Below are positions 1 to 12,886 of a stretch of 64,000 nt of DNA, one piece after another (position 1 is the stretch's first letter; each line of letters starts with the position of its first letter). The stretch is from Chamaecrista fasciculata. Its lineage: Eukaryota > Streptophyta > Magnoliopsida > Fabales > Fabaceae. The translations under genes were made by a program, and so were the position numbers. The notes below the pieces were generated by a model. The model did not search any database, was not told where the DNA came from, and saw only the letters and a program-made list of their open reading frames with translations. The DNA lies in contig QANZ01049788.1 of the NCBI GenBank assembly GCA_003254925.1, positions 1 through 64,000 of the forward strand, read 5' to 3'.

Positions 1-746
1 TGCCACTTAGCAAATCTAACTCGTTATAATAGGTATATAGAACCGACCAAATCGGTTCATCTATGTTCTATATGTCGAGGCTGTTACGTTATAATCATTT
101 TCTTGCGATTGATTACTAAACAAAAATTATTCCTAAAAATGACTCTTTAGTATATATATAGCATATAGGAGTGCACATGTGTGACCTAACGTCTATTAAT
201 GCATATCACAAGTATTCAAATCCTGAAATAAATTCCTTAAGATACGTAAACGTTCAAACACCACCAAAATATATGATTCGTAATTAATTAAAAGAAAACT
301 TCAAAGTAAAGTTCTTGATATATAATGAAAAAAAAAATCTAGCTAATTTATAAGAACAAAGAACCAGATATATATGAAGAACATGCGCGACGGCAGGCCT
401 CAATGAGAAGTTTTGATTGCAAGTAAAAACAAGAAGGCCTACTAGGAGATTGAGCGAATGATTTTATATATTGTTTAAATTATCATATTGTTATAGTTTA
501 ATTACTACTGATTAGTGTTTAAGTGACTAATTATTTTATATATTATCTCAAACATAGAAAAAATGGAAAAAGATTGAAGATGATAAAAAAAAATAAACAT
601 TGAAACAAATTCAGATCGATCCACTTCGATTCATGGCAAAGTGCTTTATGTTTTTGTAACTTTTTTTTATAGATGAATTATATTACTTAAACATTTTTCT
701 CACTGAGTATATTTTATTATAAATAATCTTATCATATATATTCTAA
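1..746. other. AT-rich intergenic DNA
   Basis: No gene or classifiable repeat was seen. The stretch is AT-rich with short A and TA runs, and no open frame of convincing length or composition. Confidence 0.6.
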
Positions 747-1084
747 GAAGCATGGACACTTCATTTTGAGGGCGTGTCGCCGTGTCGGACACGTGTCGGT
801 GTCTGACACCCGTACGACACTGACACGACACATATTCATAAATTTTAAAATATAAATCAAATTTTTGTGACTTTAACATGACATATAAGAGAAAATAATA
901 ATACATATGACATATATTATGAATAAAACTTGTAATTTTTAAATTTTTCATTAAAAATTATGAATATTTAATTATTTTTATATATAAATATATGCCGTGT
1001 CGTGTCGCGTAATTTTGAGAGTCTAGCGTGTCGCCGTATCCGTGTCAGTGTCGTGTCCCGTGTTCGTGTCAGTGTCCATGCTTC
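747..1084. mobile_element. MITE of the GACACG-rich family, copy A
   Basis: The ends are inverted repeats: GAAGCATGGACACT at 747-760 and AGTGTCCATGCTTC at 1071-1084. Just inside each end are runs of GTGTC/GACAC motifs, and the middle is AT-rich. CTA lies close to both ends and may be part of a short target duplication. Related copies are at 9208-9535 (opposite orientation), 32865-33162 and 56619-56913, with worn copies near 13432 and 42600. There is no coding capacity, so it is a non-autonomous DNA transposon. The superfamily is uncertain. Confidence 0.8.
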
Positions 1085-2030
1085 CTAGTATATATTAATT
1101 GTAGACACCTCTCACATAAAAAATTTGAATCGAATCTATCACATTGTACGGGACTAATGACTTTCATTAAATTCAAATCCTCATTAATATATTACTTGAA
1201 ATATTGTATAGTTCATATTTCAAAGGATCTAGATTCCATTAAAACTCCTATTTGACAAAAAAAAAATAATTATGCAACAATCTAACTATATATATATATA
1301 GCTATATTGGGAAAGTTAATTAAAATGGTGCATAATTGTCATAAGGAAAAGAATGGGCAAAAGGTGTGCATGCACTTTATCATCATCATCTTCGCCCATT
1401 TGTGCAAGGAAGATATTGGATACTACAAAATCTGTTTACACTAGATTTTGCTCCATAATAATGTGGTAATATATTTTAATTTATTTGGAAAATTCAACCT
1501 CAAAGCTCGATATGTAGGTTTGAAAATTTTTGAAGGACGCGTGGGTATGCTATTCTCGTGAAAAGTGGACAGCATTTGTTGTGCTAAATGTCAACTCTTA
1601 CCACTCGTAAGCTTAAATAAAGCTACTATAATTTTGGGTTTAGTCCACGATCAACAAGTTGACATGATGAGGACGAAATGACTGTGACATCAATCAAATA
1701 TATTATTACTAATCAGTGTTCCAATTCAATATTTCCTCAGATTTTTAAAAGATGATCACGATGATTGTTGTGTTATTAACTTATTACTATTATATTGAAA
1801 ATGTTTGCTTTCTTTTTTTATAAGAAAAAATATTAGGATTTGTCTATGATGATGCTTATGACTCTAGGTTATGCAATTGATATCTTTTTTTTTTTTTTGG
1901 GCAATTGATGTTCATGATAATTTATGTATTTAACTATGGAACTGATTCTTTGTAATTGAGTAAAATTTTATTTAATATATTAAATAAAATTTTACGTTTT
2001 ATTTTTTCACATACTTAAAATAATTTGAAG
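1085..2030. other. AT-rich intergenic DNA
   Basis: No gene or repeat family was recognised. It holds short AT microsatellites (about 1290-1303) and scattered A/T runs. Confidence 0.55.
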
Positions 2031-2392
2031 GGTAAATTACACTTTGGTACCTTGTTCTTTCAAAAGTGACACTTTGGTACCCTGTTCTTTGCATCGTTAA
2101 CATTTTGGTACCTTGTCTTTCAAAAGAGATATTTTGGTACCATTGGTCTTTGCACCGTTAACACTTTGGTACTCTAAAAAAGATACAATAGGGTAACAAA
2201 TCGTGAAAGAACGTAAAAATGTACCAAAGTGAAATCGGTCCATAAAATAAGGTACCAAAGTGTTAACGGTCAAATAATGGGATACCAAAATGTAACTTTT
2301 AAAAGAACAGGATACTAAAGTGTCACTTTTGATTGAACAAGATACTAAAGTGAAATCAGTCCATAGAACAGGATACCAAAATATAATTTACC
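2031..2392. mobile_element. fold-back element of the GGTACC family, copy 1
   Basis: It begins GGTAAATTACACTTTGGTACC and ends with the inverse, ...AATTTACC. Each arm repeats a unit of roughly 40 bp built on 'ACTTTGGTACCNTGTTCTTT', so the element could fold into one hairpin. Sister copies are at 12406-12886, 15329-15771 and 21727-22060. No protein is encoded; the antisense open frame here only reads the repeat units. Confidence 0.75.
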
Positions 2393-2545
2393 ATTAAATA
2401 CAGAGAAATATTCTTAGACCTTGATCTTAATATTTTAATATAATTTTTATTCTCAACAATCACATAAGTTATAGATTGTGTTAGGTATGTATCACTTATG
2501 TTGTATGATTATAACTAAATCCGTAGGATAATACCTTAATATCAA

Positions 2546-3600
2546 TTGGAGGTACTTAAATCATGAGCAACTTTTTCAAAAGATTAACTAATTGAATGGA
2601 AATGCACTTAAATCACGAGCAACTCATTCAAAAGATTAACTAATTGAATGGAAATGCTCACAACTTAAATATTTTCCTTTATCTTTCTATTTCTATCCAA
2701 TATGAGATATATAGCATGATCTTTTGAAAGCTTATGTCTACAACGACATACTCTATCAACACCATTCCATTGATGGTCATTTTCACTCTCAGCAGCTCTA
2801 TTCAATAACATCTAGCATTCGACATGGCACATTATACCATAATTCAGCTTATAGGTTGTTGTCATCTTCGTTTAAGTCAACTCTCAATGAAAGTATCAAT
2901 TAATGTGATTGCAAGCCTTTGGTTTAACACTCACGATTCTTAGTCCCGTTGATCACATAGACTAATTTTGTGCTAGTTTTCTATCCCCAGGCGATAATGC
3001 TGACATCATTATCTATGCCACACAAATGCAATCGAGTCTATGGAGGTAATGCATGCTTTGATTCATATTGGAGGTACTTGAGCCATAAAAAAAAGACTCA
3101 TTCAAAAGACTAGCCTTATGTGTGGGAAGGCTTAACAATTTAAATATCCTTCTATCTTTGACATATTAGTGAAAGAATCACACTTAAAAAATTAGTTGTT
3201 GAAGTTGAATAGTCTGGAGCATTATAAGGTGCCTTATATTCAATAACCTTGCTGATGTGAGATTGTTAGATAAGATCCTCACAAGAGTCAACATCCTCGC
3301 TATATGACATTTTACTCATGCCTTAGAAAGTCAATCAACTTTTTCGCCAGTATCTCTCTACTTCACTTGATCTCTCAATTGAAATGATCACAACCCTTTG
3401 ATTTTAACATTTCACCACGATGTTTGGTCCTAACAATCACATTGGTTGATTTTACCCTAATTTTCTAATCCTGGATGAACACTGCAACACCAATGTCACC
3501 ACTTATACTGCACAATTGCATTTAAGTCCATAGGCTATATAATTTCATTGACATCGATTAGAAGTACTTGATTTGAACCATGAGAAAAACACATTCTAAA
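2546..3600. repeat. diverged tandem repeat, about 0.5-kb unit
   Basis: The phrase TTGGAGGTACTTRA, followed by CATGAG and ATTCAAAAGACTA-like text, recurs at about 2546, 3068 and (as TTAGAAGTACTTGA) 3557, so the unit is about 490-520 bp. Other shared landmarks are TCTCAATTGAAATGATCACAA-like text and a degenerate ATGCAATCGAGTCTATGG (about 3030 and 3515). A short partial duplication (AAAAGATTAACTAATTGAA) also lies at 2578-2655. The copies are well diverged and encode nothing evident. It may be old retrotransposon debris. Confidence 0.55.
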
Positions 3601-4853
3601 AGACTAGCCAACTTAGATATCTGTTATCTTTCTATTTCTATCTAATATGATTAAAGCCCTATTATATATTTCAGGCCAAAAAAAGAGAGTCTTATTATAT
3701 AATCTCGTATTTATAATGATAAATTAAGTAAAACCTTAGTGGGCCTGACAACCCATTATATGTAAACATTAAGATCCTAAAATAACATTGCGACAGCCGA
3801 ACACTACTATGGGTTATTTTAGCCTACGTTCTTGTAAATGGGCCCAAATTTACACTGTCACCCACCAAAAAAACAAATTTAAATAAACGGAAAGTACACA
3901 CTGTGCTCCGGCCTGTTCGAATGAAATCCATTTTCTACGAAAAAATGTCTTGAAATAATAAATTACTAAAATACCTTCCATTTTGATATGAAAATGCATC
4001 ACCAAAAATTTGATTTAAATAGCAATTGTTTTCACTTAAATTTCAAACAAAAATTAAAAATTAATTCATTTTCCATTCTTAAATTGTTTTTTAAACTTAT
4101 ATTTTATTTTACTTGTTGTTTACATATAATAATATTATCTTTTGATATATAAAAGTCACATTCATGAACACACTAAAAAGAAATCATCTCTCTCTCTCTG
4201 TCTCTTTCTCTCTCTCATTTTTTTGGGGTTTTAAATGTTTTGAAAAGTCAAGTGATGTAAAATTGTAACTTTGAATGAATGATCCAAATAAATGTTGAAG
4301 GCAGAAGATAAAAAGAGATTGGAATATAACATCAGGAATCATATTTGACGTAGAGGCCAGAAAACTAGCATGTTAACCACAGAAATAGAACACTTGATTG
4401 ATGGGAAAAGAGAATACTGAGGAAATTCACTGTCCACAAAATGGCAATGTGGGCCCTAACAGGCCCATTATTATGAGGTAAAAATAGTAAATGGATCCTT
4501 GCAATTTTTTTTTCGGTAGTAGGATCCTTGCAATTATAACTCTTAAGACAATTAAGACAATGCTGTTTTACAGACAATTATAACTCTTAATCATTACATT
4601 GTTTTGATGTTTATGTTTTTACTTTGAAAAGTAATATAAAATGCTTTTTATTATATGTATAAAAATCTCATAACATATAGATGTGTTACGAATTCTAATT
4701 TTTCATCTTATTTTTGTAAAAATATTTTACCGGTATCTTCTAATTATTATCAATCAATGATATGAACATATTAATTTTTATGTTATATATTTTAATTAAT
4801 TTATTCCTTTTGTTAAGATATTAACTCATATTTAATAATAAATATAATTTTTA
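3601..4853. other. AT-rich intergenic DNA
   Basis: No gene was recognised. A short CT-rich microsatellite lies at about 4186-4216. The 70-codon antisense frame at 4365-4577 has no recognisable domain. Confidence 0.5.
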
Positions 4854-5257
4854 GGCCAAAGTCTAAATTTGATCCCTTATTTTTTGGTTAAGTTGCAAAT
4901 CAATTCATTATTTTTTTTTTTCAGATTAGTTTCATATCTTTATAAAAATTTTTGTAGTTAGTCTCACCATAAATTTTATCCATCTCTTTTGTTAACTGCA
5001 ACGTAGATCGTTGACTTAGGAGAGAGAAAATTAACACGATCCTAAAAAGAAAAAGACATTTTTTTATACTATTAAAAAAATATATGAGATTAAAATAATA
5101 ATTTATTTTAAAAATAAGAAATCAAAATTACAATTTAATATTTAACTCGTCACATCAATATACCACGTCACATGTCACGTCCACATTAACGAAAAAAGAT
5201 GAATGAAAATGAGAGTGAAATTAAACGTGAAAATTTTTAAAAAATATATAGTACCAC

Positions 5258-5291
<34 letters not shown>

Positions 5292-5344
5292 TGCCTAATT
5301 TGTAATCTGACAAAAAATTAAGAGACTAAAATTATAGTTTGACC
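4854..5344. mobile_element. degenerate fold-back element
   Basis: The left end GGCCAAAGTCTAAATTTGATCC and the right end ...ATTATAGTTTGACC are imperfect inverted repeats of the 'GG(C/T)CAAAGT...TTTGG(T)CCC' type seen in better copies at 18.1, 29.0 and 30.0 kb. Between them are 'kept ATA/ATCT, GTTGCAAAT' repeats and an (AAT)n run at about 5259-5290. No clean target duplication is visible, so the limits are approximate. Confidence 0.5.
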
Positions 5345-8300
5345 TTTATTTTTTTAGTATAAATAATATCAAACAACTTAAAACTATATTAAATTTGTAA
5401 TTAGATTTTAGTTAATATTTTATTTAAAAAGTAATTAACTAAATCTTATCACTCTATTTCTTAAAGATGAAATTAAAAAAAATATTATATTTGAAATATT
5501 TAATTTATTAAAAAGAAACCGGTACAGATATTTTTTTTTTTGGCCTGAAAACCGGTACAGATATGACTAAGCTATGCACTAACCATTGGCAATCAATCAA
5601 AAATCCCACAACATAATTTTGAAGTGCCCTTATGATTGAGGGCACAACCATAAAAGGAGGGGCAGATAGATGAGGGGCCCCTACCCTACTAGGGTCAAAT
5701 CCAGTCAGTCTACCCCAAAGAAAAAGATAAGGCTCATCAATTTGTGTGGTGTTCACATGATTAATTATAGGTCAAGTTGTGTCTCTCGTCCTATTTTTGT
5801 CAAATTTAGTTTTGATTTTTAAGGATTTATTAATATTGGAATTGATCTAGTTGTTGTAACTAGTATAGAATAATATCTGAGAAGGCTGACTTGGTCAATT
5901 TAGAACATTTTACCAAATAATGACATGAATGTATGGAAGAGAGTAGTGGCTTGATCAAGGCTTCATTAGAGCCATGGATAAATCTTTCACCCAAAAAAGA
6001 AATATGGATAAATAGATGGGAGCAACATGAAACAAGAGATGGGTATTTTAGTAATTGTAACACAATTAAGCTTTCTAAATAATATAGATATAGATGGTAG
6101 AAGACTTAATTTTTAAGAGACTAACTAATTAAGGGATAAATTACAATTCCTTTAAGATTGGATAGAATATTACAAAGAGAATTTAGAAGTAAAGATCAAG
6201 ATGAATAAAATATTAAATACAGTTTAAATAAATAATTTTCAACCGAAAACAAATAACATATATTGTAATAAAAGTTGAAGACATACATTAATTTTTAATA
6301 AAATAAATTGGAAATGACACCATTATTACCATATATGGTAACTTTAATCTGAACATCTTGAAGTTTTTTTTTTGTGAATACATCTTGAAGTCTTTTAATT
6401 TAAATGGAAATTGGTGTATATTATTAGAAAAGGAATAACTTTAAAATGTTTACTTTTTTTTTTATATTCGGGCTCTAAAGTTTTATTATAATTAATCTAA
6501 ATTTAATTTGTGTTATATATTTAATCATAAAGAGAGTCTTTTAATAAGAATATATAGTTATCTTTAGAAATCTTTGAATTTAAATTTTTATTTAAATAAT
6601 ACAGAAATTTACCTTAACCTTTTGATAAGTTTTGCTTGAAACTAATATTCTCTATTTATTATCATGGATTGTTAACATTAATTCGTCTATACAATATATT
6701 CAACAAATTCAAATTTCTTATTAGGTTAAAGGTGTTGTATTGAGAAAGAAAATATTAATTAAAAAAAGAAATTACCAGAAGTGTGAATCTTATGCCACTT
6801 TATCTCTTTAACTGTTTTTTTTCTTTCTCTCTCAGTACTACACACTACAAAAATGCATGTTCTATATTAAACCACATAGCCTTGTGAAATAATAATAATA
6901 AGAAGTAGAAACAAATTAAAGGCATGAATTCCTTTATAGGTTTAGTTCGGAAGGACCCCATATTGAGTCATCCTGATGGGAACCTCGTGTGATTTAATTT
7001 GTGTCGTTTTTTTTTTCTTGCTACTTTAAGTTCTATCAGTATTTGTGCTCTTCACACTATCTTTTCTTTTCTTTTCTTTTCTTTTCTGAGTTTTGCTGAG
7101 TAAAGATTGGTGGGTGTTTGTGTGGTTCATCTTTGCAATTACCATTTTTTCCATCTCCAAAATATTCTTTCCTTGATTTTTATTCTCACTATATATATCT
7201 TCCTTTTTCTTTTTTTTTTTTCCCGATCTTCTCTTGCTTTCAATCAATTCATCCTTGATTTTGTATGTCAGTAAATAAAATTGACCTTTTTAATTCTTCT
7301 AACAAATGAAGAACAATTTAAAGTTGAAAAATATCATGAAAGGAAATTAATCATGACATATAAAAGCTTAGGTGAAGTTTTTTATATTCTTGTTATAAAG
7401 TTTTTCTAATCACAAAATTGATTTATTTATATTTTTTTTATGATTTGTCATGCAAAAAAATGTGTTTAATATTTCCTCTTTACTATGATTATTGGTCATG
7501 TATAAAATTTTGGTCAAGTGTCAAATGTTTATTAAGAAATCTTATAGTAAAAATATAAAAAACTTTACTTAAGTCTTGCCTATTTCTTAACACTAGATAC
7601 TATCATTTATTTAATATTGAATTTGAACCAACATTAATATTTTTAATACAAAAGTATTAGTAATAATAATGATATATTAATTATTTATATATAATAAGAA
7701 ATGTAACAAAATTGTAGTCTCTCAAACTCAGTGATTTTCATTGAATAAATTCATTATTATAAGGTTTCTAATTGATTATTAAAAGTTAACGTAAAGTTAA
7801 ATTAATCAAATTTAAATGATACAATTAAAACCTAATTCTATATTGAACTGAAGTACAAAAAAATATACATTTTAATTAATTAAGTACCAGTATATGTATA
7901 ACGTAACAGCATATAAACCCCACATTGGACTTGTCAGGCGATTAGAGTACTAGATGAAAAATATGAATAGTGATTCAAATCCTCCAACGTACAAAAGGAA
8001 CACAAAAAAAAAGATAGAAATAATTAATATCTTAACAAATTAAATTGAAAACGAAGAACATCTCTTGTAGTCACTGTTTGTTCTAAGAATTTCAGCATTG
8101 TCAATAACTTATTAGTATTTTAAAATTTTAAAAAAAAAGTTTATTTAAAACACATTAATATCATTTGATGAAGAAATTAAAATTTAGCTAGAATATATAT
8201 AATAAAATGTGTTGAAATAATAATAATGTGGTTAATTGGTTGGTGCTTTGGTATGTGTAAATCCTAGGTATCTCAGATTCTTCCAATGTTGATTGCAAAA

Positions 8301-9171
8301 TGATAATAAGAAGGCCGTAGATGCAAATAATTCATCATGCATGCCCCTTCCTTTCAAAATGGTCCCCTCTTCCTCACTAATTATTATTATTGTTGTATTT
8401 AATTTGTACGTATCACACCAAAAATTAAAACTCATAATTTGAAATTTAAATTAAAGGAGAAAGATTAATGGTCCCCCCTTATTGATAATAATTCCTCACT
8501 CTAATCCCTTATCTCTTTTTTTTTTTTGCCCTTTATCTTCTCTCACTTTCTCAGAAATCAGTGAAGTGTGTTACATTTTAAGAAACAACACCCTCTCATG
8601 TCTCTCAAATCCCCGACTTCATCTCTCCATGCCTATCCATACACGTGCCACTAATCCATTGAACAAGTACAATCTTGCCAACATAATTAAAATTTCAAAA
8701 GAAAACATAGTATTATCATTAAATTTATACCAAATTAACAAATTAATTTTTAAATGATTAAAATATATAATTTAATTTTTTAAAATATTTTAATTATCAA
8801 CTAAATTTTTTGATGATTTGTTTTTAAAATTGAACTATTTTTATATTTTAATTATAAAATTTATATTGAATTTATATTTGTTTATTTTTTTAATTTGATT
8901 CAACATATTAAATTATTAATAATTATAATATTTCAAAATTTGAATTATATATTTTAATTATTAATTCGTTGATTTGATATAAATTTAGAGATTAAAAAAT
9001 ATATCTTCTCCTAAAATTGTAATAATATTTATATATAATAAGTTATACAAAACGTGGTTATAATTATTATAGAATTCTCTTTTTATTAATATCCAATAGC
9101 TAGATAAAAAGAAATTCCAAAAACTAGGAAAAAAGAACAAAGTAGTAAATAAATGGATGGGTTGAGTGAAG
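5345..9171. other. AT-rich intergenic DNA
   Basis: No gene was recognised in this 3.8-kb stretch. It contains a CTTTT repeat at about 7060-7086 and long A/T-rich tracts. The short open frames (for example at 5508-5756, 7026-7247 and 8482-8757) have low-complexity or unrecognisable products. Confidence 0.5.

Positions 9172-9199
<28 letters not shown>
9172..9199. repeat. (AT)n microsatellite
   Basis: An uninterrupted AT dinucleotide run of about 28 bases, directly beside a GACACG-family MITE. Confidence 0.9.
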
Positions 9200-9202
<3 letters not shown>

Positions 9203-9207
9203 TCTAT

Positions 9208-9535
9208 GAAGCATGGACACTGACACGGACATGGGACACGATACGGATACGGACACAGCGACACGTCAAAATCTCAAAATTACGCGACACGACACGGCAT
9301 ATATTTATATATATAAATAATTAAATATTCATAATTTTTAATAAAAAAATTAAAAATTATAATTTTTATTCATAATATATGTCATATTTATTATTATTTT
9401 CTCTTGCCTATCATGTTAAAGTTACAAAAAATTGATTTATATTCTAAAATTTATGGATATGTGTCGTGTCGTGTCATACGAGTGTCGGACACTAACATGT
9501 GTCTGACACGCCTTCAAAATGAAGTGTCGACATGA
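9208..9535. mobile_element. MITE of the GACACG-rich family, copy B (inverted)
   Basis: It begins GAAGCATGGACACTGACACG and runs in the opposite sense to the copy at 747-1084; the central AT-rich segment aligns as its reverse complement. The right terminus has decayed (AAGTGTCGACATG in place of AGTGTCCATGC). Confidence 0.75.
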
Positions 9536-9539
9536 ATGA

Positions 9540-11038
9540 ATAAACTAAAAGAAATAGTGTGAAATGAGAGGGTAGGTGAGGCAGAATACTGAGCGTACAC
9601 GTGGGTAGATCTGAAAGGGGGAAGCTTTTAGTGAAATGATTTGAGGGAAAGGGTCCCACATGATCAGACCATCAATGTGTTGTAGTTTTGTGGATCAGGA
9701 AACAAAAGTCTTTACATTTATGACATTCTCAGATATTATAAATGGATGTATTCTTATATGCATCATCATATATATGTGAGTGTTTTTTGTCTGAATTCTT
9801 CTACTACTTGCTGGGGAGACACACCTCATCAATTCTTGGAATAACATTAACAACATACATGCATGGTGGTTGAGTAGAGTATATATGTACGTATGTATGT
9901 ATGAAAAATGAATGTGATATGTATGTATATATGTAAGTTTTTTTAAAAGAGAATGAAAATATAGAAAGAAAGAAAGAATGGAGGAGTGGTCACAATCAAG
10001 GATTGTGAGGATCTTTGTGGGGAGAAATGGGTGAGGGTGAAGGTGGAGCCCATGGATGACACGTGTGTGGCTTATTGCTTATCCCTTATTAAAGCCTGCA
10101 ATTGCATGCATCATTCACTTTACAGTCTGTGTTGCATACATGCATACACTTTGCATTCAATGAACTTTGGCCCCACTCCCACTCACCATCACCGTATATA
10201 TCTCTCTCTCTATAAAATTAATATATTAATATATATATATATAGCCATATAGGTATATGTATATGTATGTGTACAAAAGTGCATCTCATCATCTATCTTC
10301 CATCACTATATAATATGTTTATGTGTGACTAATTAATTACCATGTAAATACAGACTTACCTGATTGAATTGTATGACCATATTAGAGTTGGGGGAATCTC
10401 GGGGCAATATTCAATGTAGAAAATTAGTGTATATATTAATGTTGAAGATGTTTTCTCTTCATCTAATTAATTATATATAAATTTGTTGAAGCGCATGCAT
10501 TAGATAATATTAATTAATAATGTCGTAAATGTAGTTCCTAATTTTTTCTGACCAAAATTTCAATGTGGTCCTAAATCTTTTGTTCAGTTTTTAATTTAAT
10601 TTTATATTTTTTGTTTCATATTTTGTCTGATATCTTTGTTGCATATCCCAATTTGATCCCATATATATCTTTTGTGTTATAAATTTAGTTTTATATTTTT
10701 GAGTTAATTGCAAAATTGATCTTATATCTTTAGGTTAAGTGCAGTAAAGGTCATATATTTTTACACAAAGTCACAAGTATCAACTAATGTTTGATATTTT
10801 ATAAAAATATGAGACCAACTCTACAACCTCATTAAAAAAATATGATACAAAATTAAAATATTTTGAAAAGATACGAAACAAAAAGTATAATAAGAAAAAT
10901 ACAAGACCAAATAAAAAACAAAAGATAACACTTTGAACTTTTTTTAAGTTCAATAAGTTTGGTGAGACATGTAATTTTTTTAGAGGAAAGCTCTGAGCTT
11001 AGTTTTTCTGTTTAGCTTGAGTATTAGACGGAAACAAT
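9540..11038. other. intergenic DNA, no clear gene
   Basis: AT-rich DNA with many ATGTATG and TATA runs. The 88-codon frame at 9986-10252 has no domain I recognise. At about 10530-10930 there are worn phrases of the 'AATTTGATCCCATAT' / 'ATACGAAACAAAAAG' type, which suggest an eroded fold-back element. Confidence 0.45.
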
Positions 11039-11040
11039 TA

Positions 11041-11321
11041 CTCCCTCCGGTTCTGAATATCTGATGTTTTGGAAAATTTTTTTTTCCAAAATATTAATGT
11101 TTTACAAATTCAAGATAGCATTAATTATTTGTTTACCATTTTATTCCTATTAAATATAGTAGAGTCATAAATGAATAAGCATTTTCCAAGTATTTCTATT
11201 ATTTTCAATAGGGATAGTTTAGTCTTTTTATCTCATTTTTCTCTTCATTCTAGGTGAGCCAATCATTTCCTTAATCTGTGTGTATTTACCTTAAACATCA
11301 GATATATAAAATCGGAGGGAG
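11041..11321. mobile_element. Stowaway-like MITE
   Basis: It starts CTCCCTCCGGTTCTGAATAT and ends ...ATATAAAATCGGAGGGAG, an inverted repeat, with the dinucleotide TA on both outer sides (11039-11040 and 11322-11323). The CTCCCTCCG terminus and TA duplication are the signature of Stowaway elements (Tc1/mariner superfamily). Just inside the ends, ATCTGATGTTTTGG and CATCAGATAT continue the inverted pairing. About 280 bp, non-coding. Confidence 0.85.
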
Positions 11322-11512
11322 TAATTTTTTTTTACTTTTATACCACTCCGGTGCCTGCGGTTAATTGAGACTTGAGAGTGTGACACGTTAGTGGGAGACA
11401 TGCATTCTCGTCACGAGCGAGGGAAGCGCGTTGGAAGCACGCGCTGAAAGAGATAGAGTATGTATTGAAGTATTTTTAAAACTTTTATGTAAATTTTTAA
11501 TTATATATATGC

Positions 11513-12011
11513 AAAACACCCTAGGCCCGTAGATTTTAGGTTATCTCCTCAATTTCAATCATCCACAAAAAATATATTATTTTCACACGATTTGAGCTCG
11601 GTTTTGATCAGATTTCATATGGGTTTTTAATTTTCGGACATCACAAACTTGATTCCTTGGATCAATTTCAAAGATTAAGCTTAAAATAACCTCAAATCCG
11701 AAGAAAATCAGACCCGATGAACCCCAAAAAGGACCACAACGAAATGCAGTAAAACGAAGCATTTTACTCAAAATTTCTATGTGCAAAATGATCCTTAGGA
11801 GCCGAAAATGAGTACTCATAAACTCATTTATCAATACAAACTGAAAAGAACACGGATCGAAGCTCAAAAGTTTCGAAAAACGGTAAACTAACGAGGGTGA
11901 GGGCATAATTGAAACTAACGTTTCACATTGGGGGCACAACTGACACAAATGAAACATTAGGGGCATAACTAAAAATCACCGTAAACGTTAGGAGCATGAA
12001 AGAGTGTTTTG
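11513..12011. mobile_element. unclassified repeat-like element
   Basis: A 500-bp block of composition unlike its flanks begins CAAAACACCCTAGG and ends AGAGTGTTTTG, short inverted ends. Near the right end are tandem-like phrases: 'GGGCATAATTGAAACTAACG', 'GGGGGCACAACTGACAC' and 'GGGGCATAACTAAAAATCACC'. A 127-codon antisense frame (11583-11966) spans much of it but resembles no protein I know. No target duplication was found; the transposon assignment is inference. Confidence 0.4.
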
Positions 12012-12405
12012 TCTTATATATAAATATATACGTTATATCATGTCTTATAATTTATTGTATAAAAAAATGTCGTATAATTTAAAAAATTTAATATATCATA
12101 GATAGAGAGCAAAAGAGGGAAGTGAGAGAGAGTGATAGGTAGATGTTGGAGTTTGGGTTAGTATTTACGTAAGAAAAGGCATGCACTTCATAAAGTAATC
12201 ACACTCTACTGCATTACTTCCTCTCCAATTTGGTGTCTTGCTCATCAACTTTACATTTTTAGAATTTTTAATTAAAAATTATTTTTTATTTCTTTCTTGT
12301 TTTCTTTCATCTCAATTTATCATCGCAAGACACAAAGTACACACATTTTGACCAAAACACAAACACTAAATTTTATTGGTTAAGAATAAGAATAAATTAT
12401 TTTTT

Positions 12406-12886
12406 CGAAAGAGTAAATTACATTTTAGTACTTTATTTATGGATCGGTTTCACTTTAGTATCTTGTTCTTTCAAAAGTGATATTTTAGTACCATGTTCTT
12501 TACATCGTTAACACTTTGACACCCAAATTTATTTTTCTATTAGTTTTGACGACGAAGTGAGCATCACATGTACAGTAAAAACACCCAAATGTCTATTTTC
12601 CTCTCATTTTTCACGATTTAGACACTATAATACTCAAGAATTATGAAGAACACTAAGATTCAAAGTTAAAGGATTTTAGAGTGTTTTATTGTTTGAATCG
12701 TGAAATATAAGAGGAAAATGAATATTTGAGTGTTTTTACTGTACATGTGATGGTCACATGCGATTTCACCGTAAAAACTTAACAGAAAAATAAATTTGAA
12801 TACCAAAGTGTTAACAATACAAATAATAAGATACCAAAGTAAAACCAGTTCATATAACACAATATCAAAATGTAATTTACTCTTTC
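12406..12886. mobile_element. fold-back element of the GGTACC family, copy 2
   Basis: The ends are inverted: CGAAAGAGTAAATTACATTT on the left and ...AAATGTAATTTACTCTTTCAG on the right. The inner arms also pair, for example CACATGTACAGTAAAAACAC with GTGTTTTTACTGTACATGTG, and TTTTCACGATTTAGAC with the TTTGAATCGTGAAA text. The whole element could form a hairpin. The 64-codon antisense frame inside is an artefact. Confidence 0.7.

Noticed and set aside
9986..10252. 88-codon frame beginning MVTIKDCEDLCGEKW
   Set aside because: No recognised domain, a tail that runs into TATA microsatellite, and no splice or promoter context; likely chance.
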